Assembly (NCBI RefSeq): GCF_000315625.1
Contig: NW_005434557.1
Coordinates: 60,497-81,953 of the forward strand
Direction of reading: 5' to 3'
From: Guillardia theta CCMP2712
Taxonomy: Eukaryota; Cryptophyceae; Pyrenomonadales; Geminigeraceae
DNA length: 21,457 nt
In this document: piece by piece, positions 1 through 8,187 of the stretch
How positions within the stretch are numbered: the first letter of the stretch is position 1
Layout of the letters: every line of letters starts with the position of its first letter
Notes under the pieces: generated by a model
Seen by the model: only the letters and a program-made list of their open reading frames with translations
What the model was told of the DNA's origin: nothing
Database searches by the model: none
Program-made: the position numbers and the translations under genes

Positions 1-97
1 CCTCTCCTCTCCTCTCCTCTCCTCTCCTCTCCTCTCCTCTCCTCTCCTCTCCTCTCCTCTCCTCTCCTCTCCTCTTTTCTCCTCTCCTCTCCTCTCA
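1..97. repeat. CCTCT pentanucleotide microsatellite
   Basis: Near-perfect tandem CCTCT units, interrupted only by a short TTTTCT. It ends just before a good splice acceptor at 103-110, so it is probably the 3' part of an intron of the gene that enters from the left and serves as an extended polypyrimidine tract. Confidence 0.95.
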
Positions 98-110
98 CTG
101 GACTTGTCAG

Positions 111-3100
111 CTTCTATCGATCACGTCCTGTGGACTAACAAGTTCGAGTCGTTTTGGAAGGAAATCTTTAGACAAATTCAGGTTCACCTGCTCCTGCTCT
201 TGCTCCTGCTCTTGCTCCTGCTGTTGCTGTTGCTGGTTCACCTCCTCTACCTTCACTTTCTCCTCTTCCTCTTCCTCCTCCTCCTTTCAGCTCCCAACTT
301 GTCTGTTCCGCACCTACACTTGTCATCATCATCTAAGTCGTTTCCATTCATCTTCATTCTTTTTGCTCCTTCTCAACATTCTCTCAGGTCATGAAGAAGA
401 AAATCTCAAACCTGTCCAAGGAGATCGAAAGAAGCGCTCCCTCCCGGTCTCCTGCTCCCCTCCCTTGCTCTTCCTTCTCCGTATCATATCCCTTGCTGGT
501 GGTGGTGGTGGTGGTGGTGGTGGTGTTGCTGGTGCTGTCAAGTATCTTCTGCACTTCTTTTTCTTGTATTTTTGCTCTTTCTTCTCTACTCTTCAACTTG
601 TAATCTCATGATTTACAAGCAGACAAGTGTACTTCATTCCTGAAAGTCCTCAAACCTCAGAGGTCCTCCTTCTCCCTCCATCTTCTCCTTCCTCTCGTTT
701 CACTTCTCCTTTCCCCGATTTCTTTCCTTTCTTCTCCTTTCTTCTCCTTTCTTCTTCCCCCCCTCCTCCCTCCTCCCTTCCTTCACCGCTCCTCTCCTCC
801 TCTCCTCACCGTCTCCTCCTCACCCTCCTCCAGATGGTCAACCTCATTCTCCAGCTGGTCCAAGACGCAAAGAAGATCCTCTCGCGAGAGGCTCGTTCCC
901 TCCTCCAGTACTACAACCGAGCAGAGAAGCTTGATCCTTCTGCTCCTCCCACTTCTACAGGTACCTCCATCCCCTGCCTCCTTCCCCCTCCCCTACTCCA
1001 TCCTTCTTCTCCCTACCTCCCACTCTCTCCTCTGCTCCTTCTTCTCCCTACCTCCCACTCTACTCTGCTCCTTCTTCTCCCTACCTCCCTCCCTGTTTCT
1101 GACTTCTCTCCTCCTCTTTTCCATTTCTCCTCACCGCTCTGCTCTGATCTGCTCGCCTCCTCCTCCCCCTCCTCTGCTTCTTACGCTGCTCAAGTCTCGC
1201 TGAGACCTGCGCCGCCTCCTCCTCAAGCTTCGCATCTCATCGAGCTCGTCGAGCTCGAGCTCGAGCCCAACTGGGAGAGCTGTGCAGACAAGAACGTCTC
1301 CTGCTCCATCCTTGCCGCTGACGTCGCCGCTTGTCTCGGCATCCCTCGCCAAACGGTTCTCTTCTACCCTGCAGCTGCAGCTGCTGCAGCTGCAGCTGCA
1401 GCTGCTGCTCTTCTTGTTCTCATGCCTCTCTTCCTGTTTCCGCCTGCTCTATCGCTCTTCCTCTCCATGTGCCGAACGCTGAGCTTGAGGAGCAGGTTCA
1501 CGCAGGAGGCGTTGACAGCAGGACGAATAGATGTCTCCTCGTCCTCACCTCCTTCCTGGTGCCTTTGATCTGCCGTCCTCCCCTCCACCTTCCCGTCTTG
1601 TTCTTGCCATGCTCTAGCCAGACTGCCTGACAGGAGATTTTCATCAGGACATGACGGCTGCACAAATCTTTTCTCTTATGGCGACCATGGTCTTTCCTGC
1701 ATTACTTCCTCCTCCCTCATCCTCGCTCTCCTCGCTCCTCTTCTCTCTCTCTTTCTCAGACAGAGCGAACGTCTGACCTTGCAGCAGGTGGCGGACGAGA
1801 AGAGCTCTCTCCGAACGCAGACTTGCGTCCGCGCTGTCTCCCGCGTCACCTCCCTACTCAAAGACGTCAAGTCACTTGCTCCTAATCGCGCTCGGCTCGT
1901 CTCCTCCCTAGCCAGCATGAAGGCTCTACATGCATCCGCTCCTGTCTCAGGTGATCTCCTAAGTTGCCTGCTTCTCCTTGCTATTACTCCTCCCTCCGCC
2001 CTCCTCCCTCCGCCCTCCGCCCTCCCTCCAGTCTGTACAGCATTTTAGCTTTTGCTCTTCACCTCCTCTCCTCTCTCAGAGTTCCTCCCTCCATCCTCTT
2101 TCCTTCACCCTTCCCTTCCACTTTCTTCTTCCTCACACTTACAACTTCATCTTGTCAGATAACTCAACTCAGCTCACGGATCTTTCCTTTCACATGCTTG
2201 AAGCAAGATGCGAAACTCTCAGTACAGTAAGTGCAACTGCTGCTGCTGCTCCTCCTCCTCCTCCTCCTCCTCCTTCTCTTTCTCCTTCTCCTTCTCCTCC
2301 TCGTCCCTCCAGCCCCTCCTCTCTCTCCACTACTCCCTCCCCTTCTCATGAGCACTTCCTCCGTCTCTCTCGTTCTTCTCGTTTCGTATTGTGCTGTTTA
2401 CTTTGTCTCCTCTCTCCTCTCCGCCTTGCCTTCCTCCCTCAACGCCCCCCCACCACCTTCCCCCCGTTCGTCCTCCCTCCCTTCCCCCCTCCCCCCCTGG
2501 TTGTCCTCCCCTCCCCCCCCCCCCCTCCCCCTCGCTCTCTTCTCACCATGGTGGCTCAGGTTCTGCACGAGCTCGTCAAGGTGCTTGTTCAAAAGATGCG
2601 CAAGGACGTGAGGAAGTCGACAGTCAGGTCAGAGGAAGCGAGCAAGAGGAAACTGGTGGAGATGGAGGAGGATGAAGACGATGATGTGGACGAGGACGAG
2701 GACGAGGTCGAGGTCGAGGTCGAGGAAGGGATGACAAGAAGAAGAGAGGCAAAGGGGAGGAGGAGGAGCATTTCTTCTCGTCTTTGTCCTTACCTCGTAT
2801 CAGAATGTCAGGGTTGTCAAACAGCAGCTCGCTCCCAGCTGTAATCAGTCTCCTCCTGTCCCCCGGGGCCTGACAGCTTGACAGGCTTGCTACAGCCAGT
2901 CCAGCAGCGGCAGGTCTTCTCCTTCCAGTGGCCTCTTCTGGGAGAGCTTGCAGGTCCTCTCCCTCTCCCTCTCCCTCTCCCTCTCCCTCTCCCTCTCCCC
3001 TTCTCTCGCCTCTCCTCTCCTCTCTCTCTGCTCCTTCAAGGGTTTCTCGCCTCTCCTCTCGTCGTCTCTGATTTCACTCACCCACTTCTAGAACGTCGCC

Positions 3101-3274
3101 TTTGAGGAGAGGATAGCTGCTGTCCGAGACGCGTCAGTCCTCCCAGCCTTTCCCTCCGTCCTCACCCTCATTCCTCCTTGTTCCTCCTCCTCCTCCTCCA
3201 CTACCAACACTTCCACCTCCTCAACTTTCACTCCTATTTCCGCTCTTTCCCGCCATCACCCTGCCTTCCAATAT

Positions 3275-3349
<75 letters not shown>

Positions 3350-3744
3350 TTCTTAACCCAGCCTCCTCCTCATATCGTCCTTTCCTCCTTGTCTAAGCTC
3401 CTCAGCAGTTTTCTCAACGAGGAGCATCTCCTCTATCACGTCGGCAACCCCTACGAGATTAGGAGCACATCATCCGTTCCAGGTCGAAGAGCACCTTGCA
3501 ATCCCAACCTCTTGCTTCCTCTCCTCTGCTCTCCTCTCTGCTCGCTGCTCTCCTATCTCCTCTGCTCTCCTCTGCTCTCCGCCCCTTACCTCTCGCCTCT
3601 CCTAGAATGCATCATCTTGACAGTTACTAACCCGCCACGCTCTTCCCTCCTCTTGTTCTGTTGCTGCGTATCTTCTCCTCTCTCCCCACAGACAGTGAAT
3701 TCTCCGCCGTAATCAACCACGAAGCTCTTGCGATGAGAGAGTGA
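111..3744 (+). CDS. Spliced helical/coiled-coil protein of unknown function, 5' end outside window
   Basis: I do not recognise this gene. Fourteen exons join with continuous phase: 111-181, 388-446, 623-662, 834-960, 1195-1355, 1484-1540, 1618-1689, 1764-1950, 2159-2226, 2560-2627, 2877-2913, 3092-3136, 3398-3482 and 3692-3744 (TGA). They give 375 residues of the C-terminal part. Most pieces look helical with heptad-like spacing, for example the exons at 388 (VMKKKISNLSKEIER), 834 (LILQLVQDAKKILSREARSL), 1764 and 2560 (VLHELVKVLVQKMRKDVRK). The exon at 1195 differs: a run of prolines, then an alternating hydrophobic strand and ILAADVAACLGIPRQ. That resembles a small alpha/beta motif in large protist proteins, but only weakly. 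Introns are 37-331 nt and very CT-rich on the sense strand. The exons at 1484 and 1618 are the least certain; the last seven are best supported because every phase fits. The start codon lies left of the window. Confidence 0.6.
2628..2876 (+). other. Intron with an internal purine-rich, acidic-looking open stretch
   Basis: The frame of the preceding exon stays open here and would encode a Glu/Asp-rich segment around 2655-2730. Skipping 2628-2876 (GTCAGA...TGACAG) joins 2560-2627 to 2877-2913 in phase, and from there into 3092. Reading through meets a TAA at about 2842. I therefore call it an intron, but an alternative acidic C-terminus through intron retention is possible. Confidence 0.5.
2955..2999. 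repeat. CTCCCT hexanucleotide microsatellite
   Basis: About seven tandem CTCCCT units inside the intron between exons 2877-2913 and 3092-3136. Confidence 0.9.
3275..3350. repeat. CCTCGT hexanucleotide microsatellite
   Basis: About twelve tandem CCTCGT units inside the intron between exons 3092-3136 and 3398-3482. As a multiple of three it stays open and reads as Pro/Arg in one frame, but the flanking splice sites remove it. Confidence 0.92.
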
Positions 3745-3777
3745 GAGCATTGACAACTGTCTACTCCACCGCATTCC

Positions 3778-3961
3778 TCCTTTCTTCTCTTCTCTTCTCT
3801 TCTCTTCTCTTCTCCTCTCTCCTCTCCTCTCCTCTCCTCTCCTCTCCTCTCCTCTCCTCTTCTCTGCTCTTCTCTGCTCTTCTCTTCTCTTCTTGCTCTC
3901 CTACCACAGTTTTCTTGCTCCTCTCCTCTCCTCTCCTCTCCTCTCCTCTCCTCTCCTCTCC
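3778..3961. repeat. TCTCT/CCTCT microsatellite block between genes
   Basis: Two arrays of TCTCT and CCTCT pentamers (about 3778-3895 and 3918-3961) flank a short non-repeat stretch. They lie between the stop codon at 3744 and the ATG at 3983, so they fill the gap between two plus-strand genes. Confidence 0.92.
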
Positions 3962-3982
3962 CTTCACGATCTCAGTCACAGG

Positions 3983-4213
3983 ATGAACTTCGGCGGACGG
4001 CGGCAACATGTCGACGACGGCGTCATGTATGTTGGAGGTACGTTTCCTCCTCTTCCACGCCCTTCACTGAAATCTTCGGCAGGAGCAGACGGGGTGAGCA
4101 GGAGCGACTCGAGCATTCTGTCGCTGACGATGTTACAGCAAGGAGCTGTGCGGGCAGACTTCATCCAATCAGCTCGCAAAACTCTTGACGTCGTTCCACA
4201 GCTGCAGTTGTAG
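3983..4213 (+). CDS. Candidate 61-aa small protein, two exons
   Basis: I do not recognise it. Exon 3983-4037 starts with ATG and ends at GTACGT. Exon 4083-4213 follows a CT-containing 45-nt intron and ends in TAG; an acceptor six bases further on (exon from 4089) is also in frame. The product begins MNFGGRRQHVDDGVMYVG and has a helical second half (SILSLTMLQQGAVRADFIQS). Clean splice sites, matching phase and ordinary composition support coding. The short length and absence of a known domain count against it. It could also be the last exons of a longer transcript with an upstream start. It converges on the HIG1 gene, with 159 bp between stop codons. Confidence 0.4.
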   Translation: MNFGGRRQHVDDGVMYVGGTFPPLPRPSLKSSAGADGVSRSDSSILSLTMLQQGAVRADFIQSARKTLDVVPQLQL

Positions 4214-4222
4214 GCAAGGAGG

Positions 4223-4275
4223 ACAGAGAAGAGAAGAGAAGAGAGGAGAGGAGAGGAGAAGGGAGGAGGAGGAGC
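4223..4275. repeat. Purine (GAGAA/GAGGA) tract between convergent genes
   Basis: Imperfect GAAGA and GGAGA repeats lie between the stop codon at 4213 and the HIG1 stop at 4373. On the minus strand this is a pyrimidine tract just downstream of the HIG1 coding end, probably 3' UTR or intergenic. Confidence 0.7.
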
Positions 4276-4372
4276 GGGACTGGAGAAGGGAGACAGGAGA
4301 TGCGCACGTTTAAATATTCTGCCACAAGGAAAGGAAGTATCATAAGACTATATAAATACACAGATCGCCATC

Positions 4373-4767
4373 TTAGAGCAGCCCGAGTGACCTTTGTCGC
4401 TCCTGCACGCCAAGGGATGCCATCATGGCAGCGACGGTGATGCCCTGGGCGATAACACGAGCACGCATGAAGGTCTGCGATGTCGCCTTGTCTCCGCTGT
4501 TGAAGGAGACGAGGCCTGATCCGAGGATGATCGCAGTGGTGAAGACACCTGCAAGCTCTTAAGCTGACGAGCAAGGGGAGGGCTGCTGGACTCACCGAGG
4601 GGGATGATGGGCGAATCTTTGCCGAAGTACTTGAACATGAAGGCGTCGAGCTCAGAGACCTGAACGCCTTCCTTTGCACTGGGCACGACAGGCTTCACTT
4701 GAGGCGTGCGCTCCTTCTTGCCTTGGACGGCCATGGCAGCAGAGCGGAGGGAGCTTGCGAAGTTCAT
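4373..4767 (-). CDS. HIG1-domain (hypoxia-induced gene 1) inner mitochondrial membrane protein
   Basis: Two exons, 4767-4596 and 4548-4373, are separated by a 47-nt GT-AG intron and encode 115 residues. After a basic, disordered N-terminus comes the HIG_1_N core: SPIIPLGVFTTAIILGSGL, a Gly-rich polar loop, then FMRARVIAQGITVAAMMASL. This is the two-helix hairpin with the MRxRVxAQGxTVAA signature typical of HIGD1/HIGD2 and yeast Rcf1. Proteins of this family sit in the inner mitochondrial membrane and help assemble or stabilise cytochrome c oxidase and respiratory supercomplexes. The length fits the family. ATG 4767 is the first start; an internal Met at residue 12 is an alternative. HIGD1 versus HIGD2 subtype is not resolved. 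Confidence 0.92.
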
Positions 4768-4775
4768 AGTTTGTT

Positions 4776-4802
4776 GGGGGTGGGGTGGGGGGGGGGTGGG
4801 GG
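4776..4802 (+). promoter_or_regulatory. G-run cluster abutting the HIG1 start, possible G-quadruplex
   Basis: Four or more runs of three to ten G separated by single T lie 9 bp upstream of the HIG1 ATG (gene on minus). The G strand is the template strand, so an mRNA leader starting further upstream would be C-rich here. Folding or regulatory use is inference from composition only. Confidence 0.35.
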
Positions 4803-5969
4803 TTGTTTAAATCAGAAGGAAAAGCTTGTAGGCCTGTCCGCAGATGATCAAAACCAGCAACGATCGAGCCCAAGTTCTTGAACATCAACACGAAAAAGAC
4901 AAGCACACGCAAACAAGGTTCTCTCTCAACAACTTTCGCCTACACCCTTGGCTTTCAAGCAACTCAGTCAAATTGCAACAAGGGGGCTCCGACTATCCTA
5001 ATCCTTTACACGTCACACATGCTCCCGTTGACGTCTTTGACGCTCATCTCCCTCAAAAGCGAGCATAACAGGCATGAGACACGAATTTGCTGCTCTCTAC
5101 GTCATATTCACTTCCATCATCCGACCTTGCTACCTCTACGCCTCCTCCCTCCTTCCTGCGCGCCCACTTATCACAGACTCCCACACACCACGCTTGCAAC
5201 AGCACGCCCAGTTGCAGCTTCAGCATATCTGCTGTCTGCGTCCTTCAACTCTCTCGCTCCTCTGTCCTCTCTCCCCTCCCCTGGACGCCATGTTCCGCTC
5301 TCTGTTTGCATGCCGGCCTACCAGTCTTGTGGCGGATCCTGAACCCCGGGGTTTAAATAGAGGGTGGGTACAGGGGGGAGGGCACAGGGAAAGGCTTTTC
5401 AAAGCAGTGGGGTGGGGGGTACTTTCAGATGGCTCGATCGGGGGTCTGCTCTACGTGTACCGGGTGATTTTAGGCTAAATTGCAGTATAAATGAGGGGTA
5501 TAAATAAAAAATGTAAATATGAAGGTGGTAGGGATAGGGACCCTAGTGTGTTTTTGAGAATCAAAGGAGAGCCGTGATCGACTTATCCAGTGGGGGGTGG
5601 GGTGTGCGTGGAGGCGGTAGGGGTAGTATAGTCGCATTGAATGCGCCTACAAAGAAGAGGGAGGAGGGGGTAGGGGGTGTTGATGACTTGAGTTGTAGGG
5701 GGTGGTAAGTGTGATGTAAATGTGGGGGTGGGGGTGGAGCCCAAGAGCTCCGATGTGACATCGTTTCAAGTTAGCTCGAGGGATACGGGTGACAAAATCT
5801 CTCCTTTTCAGATTTCCTGTCAGCTCAGGGCACTGACTTTCGTATTACCTAAGGAGCTCCTAAGGCAAATGCTCGGACCAAAATCGATACCTCAAAATCA
5901 TACAATCCAAATGTAGGACCTTGAACCTAGTACGTGTCCTAGGATCACCATGATATCAGGATAGAACAG

Positions 5970-5999
5970 GGTACTAGAAAATCGTAGCTTTCTAGTACC
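5970..5999. repeat. Perfect 11-bp inverted repeat, 8-nt loop
   Basis: GGTACTAGAAA at 5970-5980 and its exact reverse complement TTTCTAGTACC at 5989-5999 flank the 8-nt spacer ATCGTAGC. It could form a stable hairpin on either strand. No T-run or ORF is attached to suggest a function. Confidence 0.85.
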
Positions 6000-6620
6000 G
6001 AACACAACGTGTCAGGCTGACCCAGTGACCATGGTACGGGGCATGAGGGGTGGGGGTGGAGCTGTCGGGGGTTGTGTGTACAGGGGGTGGGTAGGGGTTG
6101 AAACACACGTATGAGGCTCCCTAAAGGGTCATAGGAAATGTCATAGACTCATAAGACTTCTCTACATGTGATGTACCACAAGCTGCTGACACTAAAAGTG
6201 GGGGGTCCGAAGAGAAAGCAAAGGAGGGGTACTTTTAATGCCATTGTGTTCAAACGACGTGATTTTACACCTTCTCGACATTTCGTGAGGGGTACCCACC
6301 CCTACCCCCGGCTTTCCTCAGGCCTTGTGGCCTCCAGTATGTGGCGCATGGGGTCATGGACCTTCTTCACTTAGGTTGATGATTGTCGATGTACCGGTAC
6401 TTGGCCCTTATTTTACTCTATTTCTGAGGTAGGGTAGATGACGGTACCCTCCAAGTAAGGGGGTAAGAGTTGGGTATCTATGGGGTAGGGGTTACCTTAC
6501 GACCCCTGGAGCCACACCCCTATATTCCAGCAGAGATCCCAGAGGGTGGAACGACGCCATGCTTGCGCGTGTGTTGAGCAGGTGAGATGGTCGGAATGAG
6601 CGAAAAGAGGAGGCAGGATA

Positions 6621-6685
6621 TCAGAGGAGAGGAATAGGAGAGGAGAGGAATAGGATGTCAGAGGATAGGAATAGGAGAGGAGAGA
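6621..6685. repeat. 27-bp direct duplication, purine-rich
   Basis: A 27-bp unit beginning TCAGAGGA and ending AGGAGAG occurs at 6621-6647 and again at about 6658-6684 with one mismatch. The period is 37 bp. Confidence 0.75.
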
Positions 6686-7395
6686 CTGAAGGATGGGAGA
6701 GAGTGAGGATGGGGGAGAGAGGGAAAGCACTGTGAAGATAGATACAAAGTAGCAGCAATTGTTGGATTGCGCAGAGGATTGAGTAGATGGAGTGTCGAGG
6801 TACGGGGCATGCGCAAAAGGATCAGGACGGGATGGCATGAAGACATGAAGTGAGCTGAAAGAACATGTGATATGACTTGTACGTATCGAGATGCTGTGGG
6901 ATAAGATGAAGACGGCACATAAGAATTAACGGAAAGTGGTTGGAACCAAAAGAGAGTGTCCCGGAAGGCATCAAGTAGACGTCGTTGGCATCGAGGGTTT
7001 CAATGACTGAGGAGTAAGTGTCTGGTAGATGGAAAGGGATGGTATTTCAGCATGGAGTGATTGAACTTAACTCTGAGTAAAGGAAACGATTGTAGTCCCA
7101 GTCAGGCAGACGTGTCCAAGAATCGTGTCGTGCGTAGATAGCTTCACTGTTAATCGACAGCTCTTCGAGAAGATTGGGAAGGGATACAGAAAGGGAGACC
7201 TATGCAGTCATAGCAAGGCAGCATGTTTTTGCATTGAGGACTTAGATGAAGGTGGCCATCTGTTATAAGAGAGAAATTGACTGCATGATCAAAGTGCGTG
7301 AAATGGCTGGCATTATAGTGTGTAGCTGCCTTTGATATATCTTCTTGTAGCATCGTCAAAATCACGCTGACTTATTCCTTCTCTGTTCTGTTTTC

Positions 7396-7822
7396 TCAGA
7401 TCACCAGCGACTCGAACTCTTCTGCTGACAAGCAGTCAAAAGTTTGCAAAGAGATCAGAAAATGTGAGGAAATTTAGCACGGAGAGCAACCCAACGCAGA
7501 AGCTTACCAAGACGTGGGGACAAATGAATGCTCTTGCCAGTCTGTCCATAACGTCTTGAAAGGCTGGCCGGCATTGCGGCGGGAGGTGTGGGCTTAGTTG
7601 CCTCGGTCTCAGCGTTCAACTCGTGGAGGGAGTCGAAGAACAAGCCTGTGGAGGTGGGAGTCGGTTGGGATGGGCCACGTGGATCGATTGATCTTGAATA
7701 GGCTATCGAGGTGGAGTCGGAAGAAGAAGCTGAAAGGATGAGAAAGGAGCGTCTCAGTATGGGCATCTACGAGGCTTGCCTGGTCTTGCATGTGACTGTC
7801 CTTTCGAGCCTGACGTAGTCAT
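7396..7822 (-). CDS. Candidate 99-aa Ser/Thr/Pro-rich protein, three exons
   Basis: I do not recognise it. Exons 7822-7771 (ATG), 7729-7508 and 7421-7396 (TGA) join in phase across introns of 41 and 86 nt with GTAGAT...TTTCAG and GTAAGC...CAGCAG borders. The product is low in hydrophobic residues: an N-terminal Ser/Gly/Pro/Lys region, a Ser/Thr/Pro centre, then GLFFDSLHELNAETEATK, a short basic patch SLSRRYGQTGKS and an acidic-hydrophobic end LEEFESLVI. It looks intrinsically disordered with one amphipathic segment, as in small adaptor or regulatory proteins. Its ATG is 366 bp from the polycystin stop on the same strand. Phase agreement over three exons is the main support. Confidence 0.5.
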
Positions 7823-8187
7823 AGGGAGCCGTTCAATGGGGAGCTATAAGTAGCGTAGTCGTGTATGGCCTGCGTGCACTCGAGCCGAAGGCAACCGACT
7901 GAGTTTGCATTGTGATTGAAGTCTGACATCAGATGCATCAGATGTTGGGGACCGATAGGCTCATCAAGGCTGGCCATCCCAGGATGTTCTTCCTCATTAC
8001 TGCCAGCATGTGTGCGGGGTTTGCTATCAGGGGTGAATCGAAACTCATCGATGACGGTGATGATCACAACTCATTGTTATATCATCGCATCTGACACACT
8101 CTTCCTCAGCGAGAATACCATACCACGTAAAGGGTCAACCCAAATAAGCATCGAATAAACTAAAGCCAAGGCTGGCTGACTGAACGT
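7823..8187. other. Flank between the polycystin 3' end and the 99-aa gene
   Basis: 365 bp, probably holding the polycystin 3' UTR and the promoter of the 99-aa gene. A minus-strand open frame at 7819-7977 (ATG 7977, MASLDEPIGPQHLMHLMSDF...) has reasonable composition but no domain, and its stop overlaps the next start. I leave it as possible leader or chance coding. Confidence 0.4.

Larger units (their letters stand above)
4768..7395. other. 2.6-kb interval without a supportable gene
   Basis: Upstream flank of HIG1 and downstream flank of the 99-aa gene. No open frame here has convincing splice partners or natural composition. 4850-5340 is AC/CT-rich. 5340-6540 is dominated by G-rich runs (GGGGTGGGG, GGGTAGGGG types) with a local AT-rich patch near 5490-5520. 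6540-7390 is mixed and slightly purine-rich. It also holds an 11-bp inverted repeat at 5970-5999 and a 27-bp direct duplication at 6621-6685. It may be a decayed mobile element or plain intergenic DNA; I see no transposase, reverse transcriptase or terminal repeats. Confidence 0.5.

Noticed and set aside
627-1568. Long plus-strand open frame of 313 codons
   Set aside because: It runs through CT-rich introns that happen to lack stops. The real exons inside it use several frames and have proper splice borders.
2628-2840. Acidic coding exon (Glu/Asp-rich) in the left gene
   Set aside because: Reading through ends at a TAA, while skipping the stretch joins the flanking exons in phase through to the end of the gene.
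1978-2844. Plus-strand open frame of 288 codons with poly-Pro and acidic runs
   Set aside because: It mixes true exons (2159-2226, 2560-2627) with microsatellite introns. The spliced model keeps phase to the final stop at 3744.
6497-6918. Overlapping minus-strand frames of 86-113 codons
   Set aside because: They read through the purine duplication at 6621-6685, giving Ser/Leu-rich low-complexity translations without splice support.
7397-7560. Plus-strand exons after a strong-looking acceptor (TTTTCTCAG at 7391-7399)
   Set aside because: The downstream pieces do not join into a sustained frame, and the minus-strand model uses the same interval with consistent phases.
7819-7977. Minus-strand 52-codon frame MASLDEPIG...
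   Set aside because: Plausible composition but no domain and no clear splice partner; its stop overlaps the ATG of the better-supported 99-aa gene.
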